Origin: VYFG01 sp965248685
GTDB taxonomy: Bacteria; Pseudomonadota; Gammaproteobacteria; Arenicellales; Poriferihabitantaceae
Direction: 5' to 3'
Assembly: GCA_965248685.1 (NCBI GenBank)
Contig: CBDFKC010000003.1
Coordinates: 2,914,001 to 2,978,000, forward strand
DNA length: 64,000 nucleotides
Part shown: piece after piece, positions 18,812-27,764 of the stretch
How positions within the stretch are numbered: position 1 is the stretch's first letter
Layout: the number at the start of each line of letters is the position of its first letter
Position numbers and translations under genes: made by a program
Notes under the pieces: model-generated
The model's input: the letters and a program-made list of their open reading frames with translations, nothing else
What the model was told of the DNA's origin: nothing
Databases searched by the model: none

Positions 18812-19648
18812 ATGTTGACATCCAATCCTTTTTCCGAGCTTGCAATGACCATATCGCCCGGTGCCATGCAGACCTATGTGGTTGTAATGGTACTTTTGGT
18901 GATTGGTGGCACCATATTTGACGTAATTCACAAGAAAAGCGCCAAGTACTTTTTCGACAATATGCAAAATTCCAAGAATAAGGGAACCCAGACTGTTGGA
19001 AGTGGCCAAAAGGTTTCCATTGCGATTAAAACTGTGGCGGAGGATGTGCTAGCTTCGGGAGAGTTTTGTAATCCCAAACGTCGAATTGCCCATCTCTTGA
19101 CTATGTACGGGTTTATTCTGTTTGTATTGAGTACCGCGACTATGGCGTTTTCCTACACCTCACCAGCGACTGCTACGCCGGCTATTTGGCCGTTATTATG
19201 GCATCTCGGGGCGTTAATGGTTTGTGTTGGCGGCTACTGGTTCTGGTTTTTTATTCGAGTAGATGTTGCCGCGGAAGGCAATTCACCGTTCCGATTGATC
19301 AAAGCCGACCTGTTTGTACTTTCCCTCATTGCTACTTGCACATTTGCATTGATCTGGTCGATATTTCAAAGTGCCGGTGTCTCATCTCTGGGATCGTTGT
19401 TCTTTGTTCTGTTCATTGTTGCCGCGACGATTCTATTTGCGGGTGTGCCGTGGTCCAAGTTTGCCCACATGTTCTTCAAGCCAGCTGCGGCTTTCGAAAA
19501 ACGCATGTCAGCTGCCGACGGTTCGAGAAACAACTTGCCACGCCCGCTGATGCTCCAGCCAAATTTGGCCAGGGTATCAAGCGTGAATTGCCGCGGCACT
19601 ACTGAGAGTCTGTTAGATCTGCCCATTCATAACACTTTGACATATTAA
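18812..19648 (+). CDS. AprM-like membrane protein (APS reductase anchor type) with 3' frameshift
   Basis: The start at ATG 18812 has AGGAG about 10 bases upstream. Five to six membrane segments are visible (for example residues 17-37, 93-112, 125-147, 166-187, 195-217), in the style of respiratory NarI-like anchors. Features recalled from AprM of sulfur oxidisers are a cytoplasmic loop with ASGEFCNPKRRIAHLL, then LWHLGALMVCVGGYWFWF and FAHMFFKPAAAF. No aprBA genes are near. After NNLPRP (about 19555) the frame runs into 30 unrelated residues, whereas the next frame gives PADAPAKFGQGIKRELPRHY and a stop at 19605. One missing base would explain this. The name rests on recall, not a search. Confidence 0.6.
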   Translation: MLTSNPFSELAMTISPGAMQTYVVVMVLLVIGGTIFDVIHKKSAKYFFDNMQNSKNKGTQTVGSGQKVSIAIKTVAEDVLASGEFCNPKRRIAHLLTMYGFILFVLSTATMAFSYTSPATATPAIWPLLWHLGALMVCVGGYWFWFFIRVDVAAEGNSPFRLIKADLFVLSLIATCTFALIWSIFQSAGVSSLGSLFFVLFIVAATILFAGVPWSKFAHMFFKPAAAFEKRMSAADGSRNNLPRPLMLQPNLARVSSVNCRGTTESLLDLPIHNTLTY

Positions 19649-20110
19649 TTGATCGGTATATTCAGATTGCCGGTACATCGCAAGGGGCCGCGGACCCTGG
19701 AGCAATCAGTGACGGCATTTAACAGCGCGTTATCGGTAAGAACCCGCGATCCGATGCCCGAGGAATGGGCCATGACCCAGAATAATATGGGCGCTGCACT
19801 ACATAAACTGGCTGAGCGCGAGGGCGACCACAAAATTCTGGAAAGAGCTATTTCGGCATACGAAAGCGCGTTGGAGGAGTGGACCCAAGAACGTTCGCCC
19901 ATGGCCTGGGTCATGACCATGGCAAATCTGGGGGTGGCAAGAAGAACACTGGCGGAGGTCACCGAAGACTACGGCGTTGCCCGTAAAGCGGTGGAAGAAC
20001 TTGAGGCCGTCAGTGATGCCTTTCGTAATGCCAGCCATGCTCAATATTCAGAGCTTAGTATCGATCAGCTTGCCCAGGCCCGAAAACTCGCTGACTCTCT
20101 AGCTAGTTAG
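19649..20110 (+). CDS. TPR-repeat protein fragment
   Basis: A 153-codon frame with a TTG start and no ribosome site directly after the aprM-like stop. It contains about two 40-residue repeats of the kind W-A-x-T-Q-N-N-x-G-x-A-L (EEWAMTQNNMGAALHKL, then AWVMTMANLGVARRTL), each preceded by LE.A..A....L. These are usually part of long repeat arrays. The first 10 residues do not fit, so this looks like the 3' end of a larger TPR gene that lost its front, perhaps in the event that damaged the aprM-like tail. Confidence 0.55.
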   Translation: MIGIFRLPVHRKGPRTLEQSVTAFNSALSVRTRDPMPEEWAMTQNNMGAALHKLAEREGDHKILERAISAYESALEEWTQERSPMAWVMTMANLGVARRTLAEVTEDYGVARKAVEELEAVSDAFRNASHAQYSELSIDQLAQARKLADSLAS

Positions 20111-20261
20111 TATTGCTGGGATTCAACGGAGTGGTTCACCGGATATCCACCAGAGTCTAGTCGCGATATCAATAGTATTGATATCTCAAGATAAGCTTAA
20201 TTGAATTTGTATTGAATGGTAAATTTGGCACAATAGCTGGGAGTCGGACAAGAATATTCGA

Positions 20262-21395
20262 ATGAAAGAAAAATTTACAGTCCTAGCTCTTGGTGGCGAT
20301 CATATTGGTCCGGAGGTGGTGGAGGCGGGCCTGCAGGTTCTTCGGTTCCTGGCAGAACAGTTAGATCTATCGATTGAAATAGACCAGGATCTTCTGGGTG
20401 GGGCTTCCTGGAATGTCCATGGGAGCTTTTGCACTGACCAGGTGCTGGCCAAGGCCCGAACTGTCGACGCCGTGCTGGTAGGGGCAGTGGGCGGACCTGA
20501 ATGGGATGATATTAAGGTAGATGGTCCGATAACCCAGCAAGATGGTCTGACCAGGTTACGAGTAGAACTCGATGTTTATAACGCGCTTAGACCTGCCCGC
20601 GCCTGGTCTCCCATTTTGCATCGGACTCCATACCGACCTGAAGTTGTGGAAGGAGCGGATATTATGGTCATCCGAGAGAACTCTGGCGGAATTTACTATG
20701 GAGAACCGAGAGGGTGTGAACTATTGGAAAATGGACAGCAACGCGCATTTGAAATAAGCGAATACACGACCCACGAAATAGAACGCATTGCCCGCTGCGC
20801 GTTCGAGTGCGCTCGAGCTCGGCAAAATCAGGTTTGTTCGCTGGATAAGTCAAATGTAATGGAAAGTGGCAAGCTATGGCGTCACACGGTCGATAAAATT
20901 CATCAAGAAGAATATCCCGACGTGGAGTTGAAACATCTGTTGATGGACTATGCGCTTTATGCTGTGGCTAAATCACCAAAAGATTTCGACGTACTACTGG
21001 CTGACAATCTATTTGGTGATTTGATTTCTGATATGGTAGGGGTTGTTTCAGGGTCCCTCGGAATGTTGCCTTCGGCAACGTTGGTCGGACCAACCAGGGC
21101 AGGTGAGCGAATAAAACCCGGTATCTACGAGCCTACCCATGGGAGTGCACCAGATATTTCAGGCAAAGGCATAGCTAATCCTATTGGAACGATACTTTCT
21201 GTTGGTATGATGTTTGAATACGCTTTCGGTCGTCCGGAAATAAACTCAGTAATTGAAGCCGCAGTGCATCAGTCGCTCGTGAGCGGTACCATGACGCCGG
21301 ATATTGGAGGAACTGCCACTACTGCAGACGTGACAGCGTCAGTAATAAGCGCTTTGCCGCCGCTGTTATCTAGGGCCGATTCTATCCCGAATTGA
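20262..21395 (+). CDS. leuB: 3-isopropylmalate dehydrogenase family enzyme
   Basis: A 377-residue beta-decarboxylating dehydrogenase. Family marks are GGDHIGPEV at the start, RENSGGIYYGEPRG (about 139-152), the metal-binding aspartates in NLFGDLISDM and the NAD-adenine loop EPTHGSAPDISGKGIANPIGT in two pieces. The sequence is closest in style to LeuB, which oxidises 3-isopropylmalate in leucine synthesis. No leuA/C/D is linked, so a role for a paralogue on a malate-like substrate such as tartrate cannot be excluded. It is a single-gene unit, convergent with the flavoprotein gene. Confidence 0.8.
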   Translation: MKEKFTVLALGGDHIGPEVVEAGLQVLRFLAEQLDLSIEIDQDLLGGASWNVHGSFCTDQVLAKARTVDAVLVGAVGGPEWDDIKVDGPITQQDGLTRLRVELDVYNALRPARAWSPILHRTPYRPEVVEGADIMVIRENSGGIYYGEPRGCELLENGQQRAFEISEYTTHEIERIARCAFECARARQNQVCSLDKSNVMESGKLWRHTVDKIHQEEYPDVELKHLLMDYALYAVAKSPKDFDVLLADNLFGDLISDMVGVVSGSLGMLPSATLVGPTRAGERIKPGIYEPTHGSAPDISGKGIANPIGTILSVGMMFEYAFGRPEINSVIEAAVHQSLVSGTMTPDIGGTATTADVTASVISALPPLLSRADSIPN

Positions 21396-21441
21396 GTAAA
21401 ACCATAGGTAAGCCAGGTATGCGGAATAATGCTCTGGCAAT

Positions 21442-23508
21442 TTAAATCAGCACCAATTCACGCTTAAACGGAACATCACCAACGGGTGGACCGTCCAGTT
21501 CCCGGGCGTAGCGGTGACCGCTCCAAACGGCTGCTGCAATCAAACCTGGGCCCAGGGCGTCACCAATGCGTTTTACTGATTTGATGCCGGCAGCTTCAAG
21601 TTTGTCGGGAATTTTTGCCAGGTCGTAATACAACTTATCGTTCGGTAATCGGGAGGTAACCATCACCACCGAACGACCTTCTACATGGCGGGGCCCCTCA
21701 CCATATACTCCTTCAAGTTCGGTATGACCCGCTTCAATTTTCGCCAGATTATGTCCGGTTACAATGTTCACCCCCAGCTCAACCAGTCTGGACTGAATCA
21801 GGTCCTGCTCTAGGCTTTCTTCTGACCAGGAAGAGATCACCGGAGCAGGGGTTACCAGGGTGACTTCGATTCCGTCATTATGCAGCTTCTCCGCAATGGC
21901 ACCCCCCAGGTAATGATGATCATCGTCAAAAATGGTGACCGGCGATTGAGGCATAACCCCTGCGAGAATCTCGCTAGCAGTAAATACATGTGGCGCGTCA
22001 CTGCCGGAAATGGGTCCCGTGGTATTTGCCCGCCCGATTCCGTCTTTGCGCCAATGGCAGCCGGTGGCAACAACCACATGCTGATAGCCAACTTCGAGAA
22101 TTGACTCAATGGTCATCTGACTCTCACGAAATACCTCTATATGCTCAGCCAGTTTTTCGATCTGGTAAACACGGTAATCCCGCACCCGGGCCCACTCTGA
22201 AAAGCCGGGCAGGGTAGATTCAGTGGTCACCCGTCCACCCAACTCACGTTTACTTTCGGCCAGGCCAACGCGATACCCGCGACGACCTAGTGCCATAGCA
22301 CATTCGAGACCGGCAGGTCCCGATCCAATTACAAGTACCGAATCATCGGAAATCTTGGGCTCAATTTTTTCCGGATGCCAGCCGCGACGCCATTCTTCGC
22401 CGACGGTTGGGTTCTGAGTGCAGCGCATCGGAGTTTTCATATGCTGTCCGGTTACACAGATATTGCAACCGATGCACTCCCGAATATCGTCAATTCGGCC
22501 TTGGTCAATTTTCTGAGGAATAAAAGGATCCGCGATAGAGGGGCGGGCACATCCAACAAAATCGGCAATTCCGCGCTTGATCAAAGACAGCATTGTGTCT
22601 GGGGAAGTAAAACGGCCCACAGAAACCACTGGCTTCTTAACCATGCTTTTGACGAACGCAATATAGGGTTCCTGGAAACCCTCGGAGCTGAAACGGGAGG
22701 ACCTGGAATCGTTTACCCAGTCACTTACGTTAACGTCCCACAGATCCGGTATATCGGCCAGCATCTCAATAACCTTACAACCCTCGTCTTCCCAGGTCAC
22801 CCCTTCTGATCCGAGTAATTCGTCGGTGGCAAATCGGAGCGCTACTGCCATGCTGTCTCCTACAGCCTGTTTGGTATCTTCCAGTATTTCCCGTAACAAT
22901 CGCACTCGATTTTCCAGCCTGCCGCCGTATTCATCGGTACGACGATTACGCCGCCGGGTCAAAAAATCCATTGGCATCGCGATGTCGTGACCACAGTAGA
23001 CGTAGATAAGATCGAAACCAGAGTCTTGTGAACGTAAGGCCGCGTCACGATGCCAGCGACGGAATTCCTGGATATCGTCCAAATCCATGGCCCGGGCCTG
23101 AACTGGGTCATGACTGTAGGTCGCAGGCGTATGAGAAGGCCCCAGGGGAATCTCACGGCTGTAATAGTTGGGTAATGCTGAGGCATTGCTAACCAGCTCA
23201 ATGCCAGCAAGTGCACCGTGGTGATGTACCGTGTCGGTCCAGTGGCGCATTCGTAAAACGTCATCCTGATCCCACATCTTGGTCTCTGGATAGGGTGCTG
23301 CCTCAGCATGGGGGTGGAAAGAACATTGTTCGGTGCATACCACCGACCAGCCACCTTCGGCCTTCATTTCCCGCATCGCAGCGTCCGAGCGGGGCATCAT
23401 GTGTCCCATGCCAGAGCAATGGGGCACCTGGAAGAAACGGTTGCGGGTGGTCAGTGGACCGATTTGTACCGGCTCGAATAAGATATCAAAACGGGGGTCA
23501 CGTGGCAT
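21442..23508 (-). CDS. Trimethylamine/dimethylamine dehydrogenase-like flavoprotein
   Basis: A 688-residue three-domain enzyme that starts DPRFDILFEPVQIGP like TMADH: FMN barrel (1-340), 4Fe-4S ligands C345, C348, C351 and C363, then an ADP/FAD-binding half beginning at VLVIGSGPAG (about 391). The FMN-side Tyr/His pair is kept (Y171, H174). Compared with Methylophilus TMADH as I recall it, the substrate bowl is changed: Y60 is Q61, W105 is V106, W355 is Q355. Gln at the first position also occurs in dimethylamine dehydrogenase. It is therefore probably an N-dealkylating or related dehydrogenase, but not for trimethylamine. It is the third gene of an operon with the ring-hydroxylating oxygenase subunits. 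Confidence 0.8.
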   Translation of the reverse strand: MPRDPRFDILFEPVQIGPLTTRNRFFQVPHCSGMGHMMPRSDAAMREMKAEGGWSVVCTEQCSFHPHAEAAPYPETKMWDQDDVLRMRHWTDTVHHHGALAGIELVSNASALPNYYSREIPLGPSHTPATYSHDPVQARAMDLDDIQEFRRWHRDAALRSQDSGFDLIYVYCGHDIAMPMDFLTRRRNRRTDEYGGRLENRVRLLREILEDTKQAVGDSMAVALRFATDELLGSEGVTWEDEGCKVIEMLADIPDLWDVNVSDWVNDSRSSRFSSEGFQEPYIAFVKSMVKKPVVSVGRFTSPDTMLSLIKRGIADFVGCARPSIADPFIPQKIDQGRIDDIRECIGCNICVTGQHMKTPMRCTQNPTVGEEWRRGWHPEKIEPKISDDSVLVIGSGPAGLECAMALGRRGYRVGLAESKRELGGRVTTESTLPGFSEWARVRDYRVYQIEKLAEHIEVFRESQMTIESILEVGYQHVVVATGCHWRKDGIGRANTTGPISGSDAPHVFTASEILAGVMPQSPVTIFDDDHHYLGGAIAEKLHNDGIEVTLVTPAPVISSWSEESLEQDLIQSRLVELGVNIVTGHNLAKIEAGHTELEGVYGEGPRHVEGRSVVMVTSRLPNDKLYYDLAKIPDKLEAAGIKSVKRIGDALGPGLIAAAVWSGHRYARELDGPPVGDVPFKRELVLI

Positions 23509-23518
23509 TTTTTTTCTG

Positions 23519-24016
23519 CTATAGGAAAATGGATAGGGTGCGTGGTATCAGGGTTTGGTCGAGGATAATTTTACGAAGCTTGATACGCCATGAACCATTG
23601 ATTCGGCACAACCGGTCTTCGCGTCTACCGACATAGTTAACTTCAGTACGCTCCAGGCGCGACTGGTACACTTGTAAATTGCACATTACCTCGATCTCGT
23701 CAGGGTTAATTTCTTCGATTTCTACATTGGTAACCAAATAACGCATGCGCGAAGGAGGTTGTTCGGCATGGGCCAGGACCGAGCCCAGGCGTTCGATGCG
23801 CGCTGTAAGAAATGCCTTGTCGTCATCGAAATAGGCCATCTCAGAATCCGTTGCTAAGGCATCGGGGTCTCCACTCACGGTCTCCCGCGCCGGCATCCAG
23901 TAGCGGGTATCTTCGGTAAACAGGTCAAGCCACTCCTCATAGCGCCGTTCACTCAGCATTCGTACCTCTCGATACAGGAATTGCTCGACTTCGTGTTGTA
24001 GATCGGCCTTAACCAT
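23519..24016 (-). CDS. Ring-hydroxylating oxygenase, beta subunit
   Basis: A 165-residue NTF2-fold small subunit. Diagnostic pieces are EVEQFLYREVRMLSERRYEE at the start, WLDLFTEDTRYWMPAR (about 29-44), RPxR-like PPSRMRYLVTNVEI (about 87-100) and VNYVGRREDRLCR near the end. Beta subunits are mostly structural in the alpha3-beta3 hexamer. The start overlaps the end of the alpha gene by 8 bases, so the two are translationally coupled. A separate beta subunit marks this as the aromatic (benzoate/biphenyl-like) branch, unlike the two beta-less Rieske genes elsewhere in the window. Confidence 0.9.
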   Translation of the reverse strand: MVKADLQHEVEQFLYREVRMLSERRYEEWLDLFTEDTRYWMPARETVSGDPDALATDSEMAYFDDDKAFLTARIERLGSVLAHAEQPPSRMRYLVTNVEIEEINPDEIEVMCNLQVYQSRLERTEVNYVGRREDRLCRINGSWRIKLRKIILDQTLIPRTLSIFL

Positions 24017-25334
24017 GGATTGGTTCAGTTCGGGCTGCTCCCATCAGTTCAGCCCAGTACCGATAAAAATTTAATTGATTGGTTTCGGAAATATAGGGTG
24101 CAAATCGACCAGGACAATCAGCAGGGCCTTGTAACAATTTTTGGCCCACATTCATTTGGTAATTGAAGTCGAGTTGTTGTCCAACTACACCTCGAGTGGC
24201 TTCGGTTACCTGCTCAAAGTTTTCTGTGTCATCCTGGGCTGCAATTCCACTTACCGCCTGGATTCGGGTGTAATCCACCCGTGCGAGATCTTTGATTACC
24301 TGGGGTGCGTCTCGGTCGATTCCACACCAGTTCCACGCTTCAATCCGACCAGGGCCCTTGGGCAACCAGAGATAGAATCCGATGGGGCGCAGTGCGCTGA
24401 AGTCATTAAACGAAAGGTTTGGGAACAAATTACTGAATGATAGTGCGTATACCCCAGCCTGTTCTTTAGGAAATGCTTTAATTAATCGGTGCTGGCATTC
24501 TTCTACGTATTCAACCACTTCGGCGCCGTACTCTTTCGCGTACTCAAGATCAACATCATAGCGTTCGCCGCCGAAAACGATACCAGTCATGCCATGCCCA
24601 TTGTCCAGACCAATATTGTAGTAGTCAGACTCATTGCCACGAAAAACCGGATTTCCCGGGTTGAGCTGCCTGATATCGAGACGAAACATTGAACCATGGG
24701 AGTAACCCAGATGGTAGGTATCACCGGTAAAGTTTTCGCTGGCAATTTTCCAATTGGCATTTAACGAATAGCGCTGAAAACCGGGAACAAATTCAATCCC
24801 GCCGATCTGACGTTGGACCATGACATCGAGATACCAGCGGAAATCACCCAGGAAAGAATCAAGGCTCTCCGCTCCTGCATCCCAATTACCAAACAACAGT
24901 CCCTCGTAAGAAGCAAGCTTGGGAACTTCGTGGAGTCCCCAGGCGGACCGGTCGAGACGGTCTCCGTAAACCTTCTCCATATCTGGCACTCCCTTTAGAT
25001 CACCGCAATTATCATATGTCCAACCATGAAAGCTACAGGTAAATTTACGCGCATTGCCGCGATCCGCCCTACATACTTTCATACCACGATGCCGGCAGGA
25101 ATTCAGGAATGCGCGAACCTTGCCGTCGTTCCCTCGGCAGATCAATATGGGGTCTTCGCCCATATACGCCGTCATGTAGTCTCCCGGTTTATGAATTTGT
25201 GATTCATGACCTAGGAATAACCAACAACGGGCGAAAATCTGCTCGAGCTCAGTTTGATAGATACCTTGATCAAAAAATATTTTCCGACTGATCAGTCCCT
25301 GATCAAGATTTACACAGTGATCAAAGTCTGACAC
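24009..25334 (-). CDS. Ring-hydroxylating oxygenase, alpha subunit (Rieske)
   Basis: A 441-residue catalytic subunit. The Rieske ligands are C80, H82, C100 and H103. The bridging D205 and iron ligands H208 and H213 lie in NFTGDTYHLGYSH, and the third carboxylate ligand is probably in the DDTENFEQ region (about 368-375). It would dihydroxylate or monooxygenate an aromatic or N-containing ring using electrons from a ferredoxin/reductase that is not encoded here. It is first gene of alpha-beta-flavoprotein, transcribed divergently from the PotABCD-type transporter across a gap holding an 18-bp inverted repeat. Confidence 0.9.
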   Translation of the reverse strand: MSDFDHCVNLDQGLISRKIFFDQGIYQTELEQIFARCWLFLGHESQIHKPGDYMTAYMGEDPILICRGNDGKVRAFLNSCRHRGMKVCRADRGNARKFTCSFHGWTYDNCGDLKGVPDMEKVYGDRLDRSAWGLHEVPKLASYEGLLFGNWDAGAESLDSFLGDFRWYLDVMVQRQIGGIEFVPGFQRYSLNANWKIASENFTGDTYHLGYSHGSMFRLDIRQLNPGNPVFRGNESDYYNIGLDNGHGMTGIVFGGERYDVDLEYAKEYGAEVVEYVEECQHRLIKAFPKEQAGVYALSFSNLFPNLSFNDFSALRPIGFYLWLPKGPGRIEAWNWCGIDRDAPQVIKDLARVDYTRIQAVSGIAAQDDTENFEQVTEATRGVVGQQLDFNYQMNVGQKLLQGPADCPGRFAPYISETNQLNFYRYWAELMGAARTEPIHG

Positions 25335-25406
25335 TGGAAATCTCAGATTGGAATTTTTTAAAAAAGACAGGTTTCAAGTTGACCCCACGTTTGTCGTTGA
25401 ACTCTC

Positions 25407-25449
25407 GATCGAAATTGTATTGCCATTCACCGGCAATACAATTTCGATC
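25407..25449. repeat. Perfect 18-bp inverted repeat in divergent promoter region
   Basis: The arm GATCGAAATTGTATTGCC (25407-25424) is repeated exactly in inverse complement at 25432-25449 around a 7-base centre ATTCACC. It lies in the 384-base gap between the oxygenase operon and the transporter operon, about 75 bases before the alpha-subunit start and 270 bases before the potA-type start. There is no T tract, so it is not a simple terminator. A regulator binding site or mRNA-leader hairpin is the likely role. Confidence 0.8.
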
Positions 25450-25718
25450 ATCCAGTCTAGTCACCATTTGCAATACCGATATGAGATTGCCTCTTCGAAT
25501 ATATTAAGCATTCAATCGAAAATTCAGATACTATTTAATAACAGAAAAATGCCGTTTGCAATTAAATTGAATCCCTGATTGATTTACGGTCTCTGGTAAA
25601 GTCGTCTGGCGCCATCGAATTTGGGAATTGGAATAATTAAATCTCTACTTCAAAACAATTTCGATTATGTCTGAATCGTAATTTGTTACAAATCGTTATC
25701 GAAACACAATTCCGAACA

Positions 25719-26813
25719 ATGAACAGCGATATATCAGCAGTAAATGGTTTTTCAATAAGTAAAACATATGGCGCCGGTTCTTCCAGCGTAACTGCGCTAA
25801 ATGATGTATCTATAACCATCGAGGACAATGAATTTTTTACGTTATTGGGCCCTTCTGGTTGTGGTAAAACAACGCTTCTCCGTTGTATTGCGGGGTTCGA
25901 GCAATTGACCGCGGGTCGAATTTTATTGTTCAACGAGGAAATAGACCATCTGCCTCCCAATCAACGACCGGTAAATACGGTATTTCAGCACTATGCTTTG
26001 TTTCCCCACATGAGCGTTGCCGACAATATTGGCTTTAGCCTGCGTATGCTCAAAAGGCCAGACCCGGAAATCAGACAAACCGTTGATCGCATGATAAATC
26101 TGGTTCACATGACTGAGTACGCCGACCGCCGTCCGATGCAATTGTCAGGTGGTCAGCAGCAAAGGGTTGCCCTGGCCAGAGCGTTGGCCAGCCATCCAAA
26201 AGTATTGCTCTTGGACGAGCCATTATCAGCACTGGATTTGAAACTACGGCATCAAATGCGGGTTGAATTGAAGCAACTACAAGAGGAAACAGGCATTACT
26301 TTTATCTTTGTCACCCATGATCAGGAAGAAGCATTGACCATGAGCGACAGGATTGCCGTGATGTCAAATGGTGAAATTCAGCAGATCGGAAACCCCAAGG
26401 AGATATACGAAAGTCCAGTGAACCACTTTGTTGCGGATTTTATTGGTGAGACTAACTTTCTAGATGGGAAGATTCAATCGGTTAACGATTCGATGGCACA
26501 ATGTATGCTCGGCAGTGGCGCCGTGATCAGCGCGAGTTTGAGTGCGCCAAAACAAAAAGGAGATAAAGTTACTATTTGCATTCGTCCGGAAAAAATTTCA
26601 TTGAACCCCTCAAATGGATCTGGGAAAAATTTGCGGGGGAAGGTGGACAGATTGGTTTACCTGGGTACAGATACCCACTACCAGATTAGGTTGGATCAAC
26701 AAATAAGTCTTTTGGCTCGGGTACAAAATAGCCAACACGCGTCGCAGTTCAGTCCAGACGATGACGTAGACGTAATAATCGGTGAATCTGCCTGTAGCGT
26801 ACTAGCTGATTAA
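25719..26813 (+). CDS. potA: ABC transporter ATPase, spermidine/putrescine (PotA) type
   Basis: The start is taken at ATG 25719; a TTG at 25683 is the alternative. The 364-residue ATPase has Walker A GPSGCGKTT, Q-loop in FQHYALFPHM, signature LSGGQQQRVALARAL, Walker B VLLLDEPLSALD and H-loop FVTHDQ. The C-terminal TOBE region (about 270-364, VTICIRPEKISL) is typical of PotA. It powers the import complex formed with the next three genes. The ligand may be a polyamine, but given the divergent oxygenase/TMADH-like operon it may be that operon's substrate. Confidence 0.88.
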   Translation: MNSDISAVNGFSISKTYGAGSSSVTALNDVSITIEDNEFFTLLGPSGCGKTTLLRCIAGFEQLTAGRILLFNEEIDHLPPNQRPVNTVFQHYALFPHMSVADNIGFSLRMLKRPDPEIRQTVDRMINLVHMTEYADRRPMQLSGGQQQRVALARALASHPKVLLLDEPLSALDLKLRHQMRVELKQLQEETGITFIFVTHDQEEALTMSDRIAVMSNGEIQQIGNPKEIYESPVNHFVADFIGETNFLDGKIQSVNDSMAQCMLGSGAVISASLSAPKQKGDKVTICIRPEKISLNPSNGSGKNLRGKVDRLVYLGTDTHYQIRLDQQISLLARVQNSQHASQFSPDDDVDVIIGESACSVLAD

Positions 26814-26814
26814 G

Positions 26815-27753
26815 ATGGAATCTGGCGCAGTCACCCAATCCCACGCCAAGCTGAATCGGCTTAGAACAAAGAGATTGCTTAAAGCACGCGCATTGCTCCT
26901 CTCTCCATCACTCCTCCTCATCACCTGCTTTTTGATTCTGCCGATTTGTATCATCGTAATTTACTCATTTCTCACTCCAGGTACTTATGGGGGTGTGGTA
27001 TGGAAGTTTTCATTTGAGTCCTATATTCAGTTTTTGTTTGAACGGGATTTGTTTGATGATTCGCTAGCATTTTCCTCAGCTTATTTGCAGATCTATGCGC
27101 GTTCATTTATTCAGGCATTTGTAACCACAATTGCCTGCTTTTTGATCGGGTTCCCTACCGCCTATTACATTGCGACGCTACCTGAGAGACAAAAATACAT
27201 GTGGGTCTTGTTAATTACAGTGCCGTACTGGATAAACTTGCTGATTAGAACTATCGCGATGTTATTCCTGATTCGTAATGAAGGGCCGCTTAATCATGCT
27301 TTGATTTCTATCGGCCTTGTCGACGAGCCAATTAAGATTGCGTACACCAATATCGGTGTTGGTATCGGTTTAATTTATACTTATTTGCCGTTTATGGTAT
27401 TGCCACTGTATGCTGCGATTGAACGTTTCGATTTTAGGCTGGTGGAGGCATCCTACGATCTCTATGCCACTCGCTGGATAATATTGAGGAAAATTATATT
27501 TCCTTTGGTTATACCGGGTATTGTTGCGGGATCTCTATTGGTGTTTATTCCAAGTTTGGGAACGTTTATTGCGCCGGATTTATTGGGCGGTGGTAAAAAT
27601 TTGATGATTGGGAATTTGATTGCATTGCAATTTCAGGGTTCACGAAATTGGCCATTTGGTTCGGCCGCAGCGGTAATATTAATGACGATCGTTTTGTTTG
27701 CGTTAATGTACTACATCCGGCAACAAAGTAACGCACGAGTCCATTTACATTAA
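26815..27753 (+). CDS. potB: ABC transporter permease, PotB type
   Basis: A 312-residue inner-membrane protein with six hydrophobic segments and the cytoplasmic EAA loop VEASYDLYATRWIILRKIIF in the middle, which docks on the ATPase. Its ATG is one base after the potA-type stop, indicating translational coupling. The FLIRNEGPLNHALI stretch is typical of PotB. It forms a heterodimeric channel with the next gene product. Confidence 0.88.
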   Translation: MESGAVTQSHAKLNRLRTKRLLKARALLLSPSLLLITCFLILPICIIVIYSFLTPGTYGGVVWKFSFESYIQFLFERDLFDDSLAFSSAYLQIYARSFIQAFVTTIACFLIGFPTAYYIATLPERQKYMWVLLITVPYWINLLIRTIAMLFLIRNEGPLNHALISIGLVDEPIKIAYTNIGVGIGLIYTYLPFMVLPLYAAIERFDFRLVEASYDLYATRWIILRKIIFPLVIPGIVAGSLLVFIPSLGTFIAPDLLGGGKNLMIGNLIALQFQGSRNWPFGSAAAVILMTIVLFALMYYIRQQSNARVHLH

Positions 27754-27764
27754 TACATCTCCTA

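Noticed and set aside
21442..23508. Naming the flavoprotein trimethylamine dehydrogenase
   Set aside because: The overall similarity is strong, but key substrate-pocket aromatics are replaced (Q61, V106, Q355).
25407..25449. Rho-independent terminator
   Set aside because: The stem is long and perfect, but it is AT-rich, has no T tract, and lies upstream of both flanking operons.
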